A stretch of 64,000 nucleotides of DNA, from NCBI RefSeq assembly GCF_007830035.1, contig NZ_VLKN01000001.1, positions 1-64,000 on the forward strand, written 5' to 3'. Below the pieces are notes generated by a model, which searched no databases, was not told the DNA's origin, and saw nothing but the letters and a program-made list of their open reading frames with translations. The position numbers and the translations under genes were made by a program. Source of the DNA: Luteimonas cucumeris. GTDB lineage: Bacteria > Pseudomonadota > Gammaproteobacteria > Xanthomonadales > Xanthomonadaceae. Below are positions 52,013 to 60,316 of the stretch, piece after piece (the stretch's first letter is position 1; each line of letters opens with the position of its first letter).

Positions 52013-52028
52013 AATGACACCGGTTACC
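52013..52028 (+). promoter_or_regulatory. Putative LacI-type operator of kduI-kduD
   Basis: AATGACACCGGTTACC, 76 nt before the kduI ATG. It is shared with the FAH site (15 of 16 bases), and its core recurs in 36194-36206. The central ACCGGT is typical for LacI-family operators. Confidence 0.7.
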
Positions 52029-52103
52029 TGATCGCCTACAATCCAGAAAACTTTCGATGCGGACGGGCGCGATGATGCCTGCCGCGAACCCGGAGCCTGC
52101 CGC

Positions 52104-52952
52104 ATGTTCAGCAAGACCTACCACGCCACCCATCCCGATTCGCTCGAAGGCGCCAGCAACGAACAGCTGCGCGATCGTTACCTGGTGCAGGGCCTGTTCC
52201 AGGCCGACACCGTGCAGCTCAACTACACCCATTACGAGCGCATCGTGGTCGGCGGCGCGGCGCCGGTGAAGCAGGCGCTGGTGTTGCCGGCGCAGACCGA
52301 ACCGAAGTCCGCCGCCGGCAAGCCCTTCCTCGAACGCCGCGAGCTGGGCGTGGTCAATGTCGGCGAAGGCAGCGGCACGATCACCGTCGACGGCACCGCC
52401 TACGCGCTGAAGCCGCGCGACGGCCTGTACGTGGCGATGGGCAGCAGCGAGGTGCGCTTCGAATCCGGCGACGCGTCGCAGCCGGCGCGCTTCTACCTGT
52501 TCTCGACGCCCGCACATGCGCGCTACGAGACCAAGCACATCTCGATCGAGCAGGCGGTGCCGCTGGAGCGCGGCGCGCTGGAAACCTCGAACGAACGCAC
52601 CATCTACCAGTACATCGTGCCGGCCACCTGCCAGTCCTGCCAGCTGCTGCTCGGCGTGACCCTGCTCAAGACCGGCAGCGTCTGGAACACGATGCCGCCG
52701 CACCTGCACGACCGACGCTCCGAGGTCTATTTCTACTTCGGCCTCGGCGACGACCAGCGGGTGATGCATTTCATGGGCGACCCGGCCGACATGCGCCACC
52801 TGGTGATCGGCAACGAGGAAGCGGTGCTGTCGCCGCCGTGGTCGATCCACATGGGCTCGGGCACCCGCAACTACGGCTTCATCTGGGCCATGGGTGGCGA
52901 GAACCTCGACTACACCGACATGAACCAGCTCGACATCTGCCAGCTCAAGTAA
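52104..52952 (+). CDS. kduI: 5-Dehydro-4-deoxy-D-glucuronate isomerase
   Basis: 282 aa, the length of E. coli KduI. Double-cupin with metal site '[18 protein letters not shown]' (two His, Glu) and distal His in '[25 protein letters not shown]', plus '[25 protein letters not shown]'. It isomerises 4-deoxy-L-threo-5-hexosulose uronate to 3-deoxy-D-glycero-2,5-hexodiulosonate in the pectate breakdown pathway. Cytoplasmic. Next to kduD as in most pectinolytic bacteria. Confidence 0.96.
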   Translation: MFSKTYHATHPDSLEGASNEQLRDRYLVQGLFQADTVQLNYTHYERIVVGGAAPVKQALVLPAQTEPKSAAGKPFLERRELGVVNVGEGSGTITVDGTAYALKPRDGLYVAMGSSEVRFESGDASQPARFYLFSTPAHARYETKHISIEQAVPLERGALETSNERTIYQYIVPATCQSCQLLLGVTLLKTGSVWNTMPPHLHDRRSEVYFYFGLGDDQRVMHFMGDPADMRHLVIGNEEAVLSPPWSIHMGSGTRNYGFIWAMGGENLDYTDMNQLDICQLK

Positions 52953-52962
52953 GGGGACGTAC

Positions 52963-53724
52963 GTGGCCAACCGCAATCCGTTCAACCTCGAAGGCAAGGT
53001 CGCGCTGGTCACCGGCGCCAACACCGGGCTCGGCCAGGGCATCGCGATCGCACTCGCGGAAGCGGGCGCCGACATCGCCGCGGCCGGCATTTCGCCGCCG
53101 ACCGACACCGAGGCGCGCGTGCGCGCGCTCGGCCGCCGCTTCGTCGCGATCGAGGCCAACCTGTCCAGCATCGAGCCGGTCGAACGCATCGTGCGCGAGA
53201 CGCTCGGCGGCCTCGGCGGCCTCGACATCCTGGTCAACAACGCCGGCCTGATCCGCCGTGCCGACGCGGTCGAGTTCAGCGAACAGGACTGGGACGACGT
53301 GATGAACGTCAACGTCAAGGGCGCGTTCTTCATGTCGCAGGCCGCCGGCCGCCACATGCTGGCGCAGGGTCGCGGCAAGATCATCAACATCGCCTCGATG
53401 CTGTCTTTCCAGGGCGGCATCCGCGTGCCGTCCTACACCGCCAGCAAGAGCGGCATCGCCGGCATCACTCGCCTGCTGGCCAACGAATGGGCGGCGAAAG
53501 GCCTCAACATCAACGCGATCGCGCCCGGCTACATGGCCACCGACAACACCGCGCAGCTGCGTGCGGACGCGGCGCGCAGCAAGGCGATCCTCGACCGCAT
53601 CCCGGCTGAACGCTGGGGCACGCCCGCCGACCTCGGCGGCACCGCGGTGTTCCTGGCCTCGTCCGCATCGGACTACGTCAACGGCGCGATCATTCCCGTC
53701 GATGGCGGCTGGCTGGCGCGCTGA
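52963..53724 (+). CDS. kduD: 2-Dehydro-3-deoxy-D-gluconate 5-dehydrogenase KduD
   Basis: 253-aa classical SDR starting at a GTG. NAD(P) motif 'VTGANTGLGQGIAIALAEAGADI', 'DILVNNAGLIRRADAVEFSEQDWDDVMNVNVKG', catalytic Ser in 'NIASMLSFQGG', Tyr-x-x-x-Lys in 'YTASKSGIAG', C-terminal 'ASSASDYVNGAIIPVDGGWLAR'. It interconverts 3-deoxy-hexodiulosonate and KDG, the substrate of KdgK. 10 nt after kduI. Confidence 0.95.
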   Translation: MANRNPFNLEGKVALVTGANTGLGQGIAIALAEAGADIAAAGISPPTDTEARVRALGRRFVAIEANLSSIEPVERIVRETLGGLGGLDILVNNAGLIRRADAVEFSEQDWDDVMNVNVKGAFFMSQAAGRHMLAQGRGKIINIASMLSFQGGIRVPSYTASKSGIAGITRLLANEWAAKGLNINAIAPGYMATDNTAQLRADAARSKAILDRIPAERWGTPADLGGTAVFLASSASDYVNGAIIPVDGGWLAR

Positions 53725-53725
53725 C

Positions 53726-54163
53726 ATGCGCCGGGCGCTGCTGTTCGCCGCGTTGTCGTTCGCTGCCTTGTCCGTTGGCGCGCAGAGCGCCGCGACGGAC
53801 CAGCGCAGCGATTCCTACGTGCAGAACGAGCGCGACATCGCCAAGACCCAGCCCGGTCCGCACGAGGGCCTCGGCACCACCACCGCGTATCCGTTCTTCG
53901 AGCAGGCCGAAGGTTTCGACCTGGTGTTCCGCAAGCGCGCGCTGCATCCGGGCGCGACCATCGGCGCACACGTCAACGACAAGGACGAGATCTACTACGT
54001 GCTGTCCGGGCGCGGCGAACTGACCCTGCAGGACCAGACGCGCGCGGTCGGGCCGGGCGATGCCATCCTCACCCGCGATGGCGACAGCCACGCGCTGAAG
54101 CAGGTCGGCGACGAGGATCTGGTGATCTTCATCGTCTATCGCAGGCCTGCAAAGGCGCCCTGA
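53726..54163 (+). CDS. Exported cupin protein of the pectin locus (possible KdgF-like role)
   Basis: 145 aa, 1 nt after the kduD stop. Signal peptide MRRALLFAALSFAALSVGAQ. A single cupin domain (about 55-140): 'LHPGATIGAHVNDKDEIYYVLSGRGELTLQ' and 'VGPGDAILTRDGDSHALKQVGDED'. In cupin motif 1 the usual second His is Asn (H-V-N). KdgF cupins linearise unsaturated galacturonate next to KduI in other species; that activity here is inferred from position only. Periplasmic rather than cytoplasmic, which is unusual for KdgF. Confidence 0.75.
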   Translation: MRRALLFAALSFAALSVGAQSAATDQRSDSYVQNERDIAKTQPGPHEGLGTTTAYPFFEQAEGFDLVFRKRALHPGATIGAHVNDKDEIYYVLSGRGELTLQDQTRAVGPGDAILTRDGDSHALKQVGDEDLVIFIVYRRPAKAP

Positions 54164-54190
54164 CTGTCGGCAGCTTCCGAATAAACCGGA

Positions 54191-54260
54191 TGTCATCCCG
54201 AGCGTCGCGAGGGATCTGCTGTTCTTCGAGAAAAAAGGTCCTTCGCTGCGCTCGGATGAC
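54191..54260. repeat. REP-like TGTCATCCCGAGC element
   Basis: Opens TGTCATCCCGAGCGTCGCGA and closes with an imperfect complement CTTCGCTGCGCTCGGATGAC. A diverged member of the family at 20761-20834, again between convergent genes. Confidence 0.75.
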
Positions 54261-54268
54261 CGGAATGT

Positions 54269-54742
54269 TCAGGCCTCGTCGGCGCTGCCGGCGAAGCCCA
54301 GCTGTCGCCACGCCTCGAACACCACCACGGCGACTGCATTGGACAGGTTCAGGCTGCGGTTGTGCGGACGCATCGGCAGGCGCAGCCGCTGCGATGCCGG
54401 GATCGTCGCCAGCACCGCATCGGGCAGGCCGCGCGTTTCCGGGCCGAACAGGAATGCATCACCTTCGTCATAACGCGGCTGGTCGTAGCGCACGCTGTTG
54501 CGCGTGCTGAGCGCGAACAACCGCTGCGGCGCGATCGTCGCCAACGCCGTGTCCAGCGAATCGTGGACCTGCAGCGCCGCGTACTCGTGGTAGTCCAACC
54601 CGGCGCGGCGCAGCTGCTTGTCCTCCAGCGAAAAGCCGAGCGGTGCGACCAGGTGCAGGCGTGCGCCGGTGTTGGCGCACAGCCGGATCGCGTTGCCGGT
54701 ATTGGGCGGGATTTCGGGCTGGTAGAGGATGACGTCGAACAT
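54269..54742 (-). CDS. trmL: tRNA (cytidine(34)-2'-O)-methyltransferase TrmL
   Basis: 157-aa SPOUT methyltransferase. '[56 protein letters not shown]', '[18 protein letters not shown]', and the knot-forming '[30 protein letters not shown]'. These and the length (E. coli YibK is 157 aa) fit TrmL, which methylates the wobble ribose of tRNA-Leu isoacceptors using SAM. Cytoplasmic dimer. Confidence 0.95.
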   Translation of the reverse strand: MFDVILYQPEIPPNTGNAIRLCANTGARLHLVAPLGFSLEDKQLRRAGLDYHEYAALQVHDSLDTALATIAPQRLFALSTRNSVRYDQPRYDEGDAFLFGPETRGLPDAVLATIPASQRLRLPMRPHNRSLNLSNAVAVVVFEAWRQLGFAGSADEA

Positions 54743-54809
54743 GCCGGCATTATCGACGCGATCGTCCTGACATCGCGTCGAACTGGCCGGTGCTACCAGG
54801 CCGCCGCAG

Positions 54810-55523
54810 TCACCATGGCAACGACCGGCCCTGCCAGTCCAGGAAGCTGCCGCTGCGCTCGTGCGACAGCTCGTCGATCACGCGCAGCAGGCCGGCGACG
54901 GCGTCGACGACTGGCACGTTGGCGTTGTCGCCGCCCATGTCGGTCTGCGCCCAGCCAGGATGCAGCGCCATCACCACGATGCTGCGTTCGGCCAGCGCCT
55001 TGGCCAGCAACGCCGTCGCCATGTTCAACGCGGCCTTGCTGATGTTGTAGCTGGGCGTGCCGAAACGGCCGACGCCGGCGATCGATCCCAGTTCCGAACT
55101 GAGGTTGGCGACCCGCGCGTCATCACCGAGCCGGTCCGCCAGTGCCTGGGTCAGCAGGAACGGGCCCATCGCATTGGTGCGGAAGCTGTCCTCCAGGTTG
55201 GCCGCACCGACGCGGCCGAAGCGCTCGCCCGAGTGCAGCACGCCGGCGTTGTTGACCAGCAGGTCGAGCCGCGCGCGCGCGCCGTCCTCGTCGAGCAGGT
55301 CCAGCTCGCGCGCCAGTTCGGCGTGGGCCTTGGGGTCGGTGACGTCCAGCGGCAGCACGTGCAGCCGGCCGGGATGTTCGCCGGTCAGCGCGTTGAGCGC
55401 GGCGGCCTTGCCGGGGTGACGGCAGGTGGCGACGACGCGGTCGCCGCGCGCCAGCAGCTGGCGGACAAACTCCAGCCCCAGGCCGCGATTGGCGCCGGTG
55501 ACCAGGCAATGGCGGGACGGCAT
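54810..55523 (-). CDS. SDR-family oxidoreductase
   Basis: 237 aa. Rossmann motif '[30 protein letters not shown]', '[18 protein letters not shown]', active Ser in '[13 protein letters not shown]', Tyr-x-x-x-Lys in '[11 protein letters not shown]', and '[14 protein letters not shown]', the last typical of the C-factor/sniffer branch of SDRs. Substrate unknown. Close to divergent from the M16 peptidase gene (99 nt). Confidence 0.88.
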   Translation of the reverse strand: MPSRHCLVTGANRGLGLEFVRQLLARGDRVVATCRHPGKAAALNALTGEHPGRLHVLPLDVTDPKAHAELARELDLLDEDGARARLDLLVNNAGVLHSGERFGRVGAANLEDSFRTNAMGPFLLTQALADRLGDDARVANLSSELGSIAGVGRFGTPSYNISKAALNMATALLAKALAERSIVVMALHPGWAQTDMGGDNANVPVVDAVAGLLRVIDELSHERSGSFLDWQGRSLPW

Positions 55524-55622
55524 GGCGAAACTCCCGGCTGTGACTATGGTCTAGTGTAGGCAGCCGGGCGTCCCGGTAGCATGACTGCCCGCTTCGATCA
55601 TCCCGCTTCCCAGGAGTACCGC

Positions 55623-58508
55623 ATGTTCCCGATCCATCGGCCGCGTGCCGTTCTGTACGCCACCATCCTCGCCGTGCTGATTGGCGGTTGCTCGAAGACG
55701 CCAACTCCCGCATCCGGCGAACAGGCGTCCAGCGACCAGGCGACGTCGGCGGCGGTGGCCAAGGCCGGGATCGAGATTCCGTACGAGGAGTTCACCCTGC
55801 CCAACGGACTGCGCGTGATCGTGCACACCGACCGCAAGGCACCGGTCGTCGCGGTCAACCTCTGGTACCACGTCGGCAGCAAGGACGAGCCCGCCGGACG
55901 CACCGGCTTCGCGCACCTGTTCGAACACCTGATGTTCAACGGTTCCGAGAATGCGCCGGGCGAATTCTTCGAACCGTTCGAACTGGTCGGCGCGACCAGC
56001 ATGAACGGCACGACCTGGCTCGACCGCACCAACTATTTCCAGAACGTGCCGACCACTGCGCTGGACATGGCGCTGTGGATGGAATCGGACCGCATGGGCC
56101 ACCTGCTCGGCGCGATCGACCAGAAGACGCTCGACGAACAGCGCGGCGTGGTGCAGAACGAGAAGCGCCAGGGCGAGAACCAGCCTTACGGCCAAGCCGA
56201 CGACGAGATCTACAAGGCGCTGTATCCGAAGGGCCATCCGTATCACCACAGCACCATCGGCTCGATGGCCGACCTCAACGCGGCCTCGCTGGATGACGTG
56301 AAGCAGTGGTTCCGTACGTGGTACGGCCCCAACAATGCCGTGCTGGTGCTGGCCGGCGACATCGACGTGGCCACCGCCAAGGAGAAGGTCGCCAGGTACT
56401 TCGGCGACATCCCGGCCACGCCGACCATGAAGCGCCAGCCGGTGACCGCCGGCGCGCACGCCGAGGCAACCCGCGCGACGATGACCGACAAGGTGCCGCA
56501 GGCGCGCGTCTACCGCGCCTGGAGCGTGGCCGAATACGGCAATCCCGATGTCGAACGCCTGCAGCTGCTGGCGCAGGTGCTCGGCGGCAGCAAGAGTTCG
56601 CGCCTGAACAAGCGCCTGGTGTTCGACGACAAACTGGCCGACGAGGTCAGCGCCTTCGTGCAGCCGTTCGAACTGGCCAGCACGTTCTACATTCAGGCCG
56701 ACATCAAGGAAGGCGTGGATCCGGCCAAGGTCGAGGCCGCGATCGACGAGGAACTGAAGAAGCTGATCGCCGAAGGCCCGACCGAGGCCGAACTCAAGCA
56801 GGCGCAGACCGTGTTCAAGGCCAGCTTCGTGCGCGGCGTCGAACGCATCGGCGGCTTCGGCGGCAAGGCCGACGCACTGGCCGAATGCGCGGTCTACACC
56901 GACAACCCCGGCTGCTTCCGCGAAGGCCTGAAGACGATCGCCGACGCCACCGTCGCCGAGGTCAAGGGCAGCGGCGAGAAATACCTCGCCCGCGGCGGCC
57001 ACACGCTGCTGGTGACGCCGGGCGCGCGCGAGCAGATCCCCGAGGAAGCGGCGGTGACGCCGGAGCCGATGACGCTGCCGCCGGTCGATCCCAAGTACAC
57101 CACCACGGTCAGCGACGTCGACCGCAGCAAGGGCGTGCCGGCGACCACGCAGTTCCCGGAACTGAAGTTCCCGGAGCAGCAGCGCGCGACGCTGAAGAAC
57201 GGCACCACCGTGATCCTGGCCGAACGCCATGACGTGCCGGTGGTGCAGATGAGCTACCTGTTCAACGGCGGCTTCAGCGCCGACCGTGGTCGCAAGCTCG
57301 GCACCTCGGGCTTCACCATGGGCATGCTCGACGAGGGCGCCGGCGAGCTGGACGCGCTGGCGTTCGGCGATCGTCGCGAATCGCTCGGCGCCAACATCAG
57401 CGCCGGCGCGTCGCTGGATGGCGGCGTCGCGTCGATGTCGGCCCTGAAGGAGAACCTGGATCCGTCGCTGGCGCTGTTCGCCGACATGCTGCGCAAGCCG
57501 CGCTTCGACCAGAAGGAAATCGATCGCGTGCGCGCGACTTGGATCGCCGGCATCAAGCAGGAAAAGGCGCAGCCGCAGGGCGCCGCGCTGCGCGTGCTGC
57601 CGCCGCTGCTGTACGGCGAAGACCATGCCTATGGCATCCCGTTCAGCGGCAGCGGCACCGAGGCATCGATCGCCGCGCTGACCCGCGACGACATGGTCGC
57701 CTTCCATCGCGACTGGGTGCGGCCGGAAAACGCCACCCTGGTCGTGGTCGGTGACACCACGCTGGCCGAAATCGTGCCGCTGCTGGACAAGCACCTGGGC
57801 GACTGGAAGGGCGAAGGCACCGCCAGCGCGGCACAGGCCATGGCCGACGTGCCGCGTCCGGCGCAGCCGCGCGTGTACCTGATCGACCAGCCCGGCGCGG
57901 TGCAGGCGAACATCTTCGCCGGCGAACTGGTGCCGTCGAGCAAGGACGCCGCGGCGACCCGTTTCGATATCGCCAACTCCGTACTGGGCGGTGAGTTCTC
58001 CTCGCGCCTGAACATGAACCTGCGCGAGGACAAGCACTGGGCCTACGGCGCCTACAGCTTCGCCCCGAATGCGCAGGGCCAACGGCCGTGGCTGGCGTTC
58101 GCGCCGGTGCAGATCGACCGCACCGCCGACTCGCTGAAGGAAATGCAGCGCGAGATCACCGAGTACGCCAGCGGCGCGGTGCCGCCGAAGCCGGAAGAAG
58201 TCGCCAAGATCCAGGCCACCGAGATTCGCGGCCTGCCGGGTTCGTACGAAACCGCCGCGGCGGTGATGAGCACGATTGCCAGCAACGTGCGCTACGGCCG
58301 ACCGGACGACTACGTGTTCAAGCGCAAGGCCGAGATCGAGGCGCTGACGCCGGAACAGGTCAAGGCCGCGGCGACGACGCTAGATCCGTCCGCGCTGACC
58401 TGGGTGGTAGTCGGCGATCTGTCCAAGATCGAGAAGCCGATCCGCGCGCTGAACCTGGGCGAGGTGCAGGTGCTCGATGCCGACGGCAAGCCGGTCGCGA
58501 AGAAGTAA
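55623..58508 (+). CDS. M16-family zinc peptidase, two-domain lipoprotein
   Basis: 961 aa, AGGAG 8 nt before the ATG. Lipoprotein signal ending 'LIGGC'. The first M16 unit has the inverted zinc motif H-x-x-E-H in 'GFAHLFEHLMFNGSENAPG' with downstream Glu ('EQRGVVQNEKRQGEN'); the second unit (about 510-950) keeps the fold ('GGFSADRGRKLGTSGFTMGMLDEGAGELD') without the full motif. This is the pitrilysin/PqqL-like arrangement of one active and one inactive half. Periplasmic peptide degradation is likely. Confidence 0.92.
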   Translation: MFPIHRPRAVLYATILAVLIGGCSKTPTPASGEQASSDQATSAAVAKAGIEIPYEEFTLPNGLRVIVHTDRKAPVVAVNLWYHVGSKDEPAGRTGFAHLFEHLMFNGSENAPGEFFEPFELVGATSMNGTTWLDRTNYFQNVPTTALDMALWMESDRMGHLLGAIDQKTLDEQRGVVQNEKRQGENQPYGQADDEIYKALYPKGHPYHHSTIGSMADLNAASLDDVKQWFRTWYGPNNAVLVLAGDIDVATAKEKVARYFGDIPATPTMKRQPVTAGAHAEATRATMTDKVPQARVYRAWSVAEYGNPDVERLQLLAQVLGGSKSSRLNKRLVFDDKLADEVSAFVQPFELASTFYIQADIKEGVDPAKVEAAIDEELKKLIAEGPTEAELKQAQTVFKASFVRGVERIGGFGGKADALAECAVYTDNPGCFREGLKTIADATVAEVKGSGEKYLARGGHTLLVTPGAREQIPEEAAVTPEPMTLPPVDPKYTTTVSDVDRSKGVPATTQFPELKFPEQQRATLKNGTTVILAERHDVPVVQMSYLFNGGFSADRGRKLGTSGFTMGMLDEGAGELDALAFGDRRESLGANISAGASLDGGVASMSALKENLDPSLALFADMLRKPRFDQKEIDRVRATWIAGIKQEKAQPQGAALRVLPPLLYGEDHAYGIPFSGSGTEASIAALTRDDMVAFHRDWVRPENATLVVVGDTTLAEIVPLLDKHLGDWKGEGTASAAQAMADVPRPAQPRVYLIDQPGAVQANIFAGELVPSSKDAAATRFDIANSVLGGEFSSRLNMNLREDKHWAYGAYSFAPNAQGQRPWLAFAPVQIDRTADSLKEMQREITEYASGAVPPKPEEVAKIQATEIRGLPGSYETAAAVMSTIASNVRYGRPDDYVFKRKAEIEALTPEQVKAAATTLDPSALTWVVVGDLSKIEKPIRALNLGEVQVLDADGKPVAKK

Positions 58509-58533
58509 ACGGTCGACAGCCATCAGCTGGATG

Positions 58534-58557
58534 GGCGGGCATGCATATGCCCGCCCC
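58534..58557 (+). terminator. Hairpin after the M16 peptidase gene
   Basis: GGGCGGGCAT, loop GCAT, ATGCCCGCCC: a perfect 10-bp stem, 25 nt after the stop, with no T run. Confidence 0.55.
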
Positions 58558-58590
58558 GTGATTCCTGAGCAACCAGCAATCCGAGGAAAG

Positions 58591-58670
58591 CTGTCATCCC
58601 GAGCTCAGCGAGAGACCTGTTTTTTTTGCGTCTAACGACAGGACAAGCAGAGGCCTCGCTGCACTTGTGA
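58591..58670. repeat. Degenerate REP-like element
   Basis: Begins CTGTCATCCCGAGCTCAGCG like the element at 20761, but the closing arm is eroded. The rest of 58671-58788 shows no feature. Confidence 0.55.
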
Positions 58671-58788
58671 CGACCGGCGGATCGACCATCGCCTGCGAGC
58701 GGTGGCGACTCTGCAAGGAAGATCCCGCCGATACCGACGATTCATCCACCCGGCGCGACAATCGCCGCGTCCTGCCTGGAGCCCGCCC

Positions 58789-59172
58789 ATGCGCACCATC
58801 GCCATCGCCGCACTCGTACTGACCGCCACCGGCTGCACCTGGGTCCACATGGCCCCCGGCGCGCAAGCGGTGCGCGTGGTCGAAGGGCCGCCGGCCGGCT
58901 GCGACAAGCGTGGCGAGGTCGCCGTCTCGGTCCGCGACAGCGTCGCCTTCTACGAGCGCAACGACCTGCGCGTGCGCGACGAGCTGGAAACCCTGGCCCG
59001 CAACGAGGCGCCAGGCCTGGATGCCGACACCGTCAGCCCGCTCGGCGCGCCGGTCGACGGCGAACAGCGTTTCGCCGCCTGGCGCTGCGGATCCAAGACC
59101 CCGGCCCCGGCCGCGCCGACCACGCCGTCGACGACCTCCGGCCAGGCCCAGACGTTTCCGGCCCGCGGCTGA
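58789..59172 (+). CDS. DUF4156-like lipoprotein
   Basis: 127 aa, lipoprotein signal MRTIAIAALVLTATGC. The mature part 'TWVHMAPGAQAVRVVEGPPAGCDKRGEVAVSVRDSVAFYERNDLRVRDELETLARNEAPGLDADTV' matches the DUF4156 pattern with a conserved Cys ('GCDKRGEV') and 'LETLARNEA'; an Ala/Thr/Pro tail follows. Function unknown, envelope location. It precedes oleA by 75 nt but shares no known role with it. Confidence 0.8.
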   Translation: MRTIAIAALVLTATGCTWVHMAPGAQAVRVVEGPPAGCDKRGEVAVSVRDSVAFYERNDLRVRDELETLARNEAPGLDADTVSPLGAPVDGEQRFAAWRCGSKTPAPAAPTTPSTTSGQAQTFPARG

Positions 59173-59247
59173 AGCCTTCATGCGCCCGGGGGCGCTATCC
59201 GGTAGGATGGCCGGTCATTTTCGGCTGCTGACACACAGGCTCTGCCC

Positions 59248-60264
59248 ATGCTGTTCCAACACGTCGCCATCGCCGGCCTGGCTCATATCGATGCCCCGCG
59301 CCGGCTGAGTACGGACGAGATCAACGCCCGCCTCAAGCCGACCCTGGATCGGCTCGGGATCAAGGCCGACGTGCTCAAGGACATCGCCGGCATCCACGCC
59401 CGGCGCCTGTGGGACGGCGACATGCTCGCCTCCGACGCCGCCACCCTGGCCGGTGTCAAGGCGCTGGCCGATGCCGGCATCGAGCCGGACCGCGTCGGCC
59501 TGCTGGTCAACACCTCGGTCAGCCGCGACTACCTGGAGCCGTCCACGGCCAGCATCGTCAGCGGCAACCTCGGGCTGGCCGAGCACTGCCAGAACTTCGA
59601 CGTCGCCAACGCCTGCCTGGCCTTCATCAATGGCATGGACATCGCCGCGCGCATGATCGAGCGCGGCGAGATCGACTACGCGCTGGTCGTCGACGGCGAG
59701 ACCGCCGGACTGGCCTACGAGAAGACGCTCGAACGCCTCAGCTCGCCGGACGCCACCGAAGAGCAGTTCCGCAACGAACTGGCCACACTGACCCTGGGCT
59801 GCGGCGCCGCGGCGATGGTCATGGCCCGCGCCGAACTGGCGCCGGGCGCGCCGCGCTACCGCGGCGGCGTCACCCGCGCCGCCACCCAGTGGAACGGTCT
59901 GTGCCGCGGCAACCTCGACCGCATGGTCACCGACACCAAGCTGCTGCTCAGCGAAGGCCTCAAGCTCGCCCAGCGCACCTGGCTGGCGGCCAGGACCGCA
60001 CTGGGCTGGGTCGCCGAGGAAATGGACGAGTTCGTCATCCACCAGGTCTCGCAGGTACACACCGCCGCCTTCATCAAGGCCTTCGGCATCGACCCGAAGA
60101 AGGTGCTGACCATCTTCGGCGAGCACGGCAACATCGGCCCGGCCTCGGTGCCGATCGTGCTGAGCAAGCTGCGCGAGATGGGCCGCCTGAAGAAGGGCGA
60201 CCGGGTCGCGTTGCTGGGCATCGGCTCCGGCCTGAACTGCTCGATGGCCGAAGTGGTCTGGTGA
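59248..60264 (+). CDS. oleA: OleA, thiolase-superfamily acyl-CoA condensing enzyme
   Basis: 338 aa. Head-to-head Claisen condensation of two fatty acyl-CoAs to a 2-alkyl-3-ketoalkanoate, the first step of long-chain olefin synthesis. The catalytic Cys is residue 123 ('DVANACLAF'), with Glu97 ('YLEPS'), His265 ('VIHQVSQVH') and Asn295 ('GEHGNIGP'); their spacing equals that of C143, E117, H285 and N315 in the X. campestris structure. A terminator (60286-60310) separates it from oleB. Cytoplasmic, part of a multienzyme assembly in Xanthomonas. Confidence 0.96.
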   Translation: MLFQHVAIAGLAHIDAPRRLSTDEINARLKPTLDRLGIKADVLKDIAGIHARRLWDGDMLASDAATLAGVKALADAGIEPDRVGLLVNTSVSRDYLEPSTASIVSGNLGLAEHCQNFDVANACLAFINGMDIAARMIERGEIDYALVVDGETAGLAYEKTLERLSSPDATEEQFRNELATLTLGCGAAAMVMARAELAPGAPRYRGGVTRAATQWNGLCRGNLDRMVTDTKLLLSEGLKLAQRTWLAARTALGWVAEEMDEFVIHQVSQVHTAAFIKAFGIDPKKVLTIFGEHGNIGPASVPIVLSKLREMGRLKKGDRVALLGIGSGLNCSMAEVVW

Positions 60265-60285
60265 GCGGCCGCCACGCACTCCTGC

Positions 60286-60310
60286 AAGGGCCGGTTCGTC
60301 CGGCCCTTTT
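60286..60310 (+). terminator. Intrinsic terminator between oleA and oleB
   Basis: AAGGGCCGG, loop TTCGT, CCGGCCCTT, then TT and CATTT: a perfect 9-bp stem with a T tail, 21 nt after the oleA stop and 6 nt before the oleB ATG. Confidence 0.85.
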
Positions 60311-60316
60311 CATTTC

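Noticed and set aside
55551-58082. Minus-strand frame of 843 codons opposite the M16 peptidase
   Set aside because: Shadow frame; the plus strand has the zinc motif, a lipobox and a good ribosome site.
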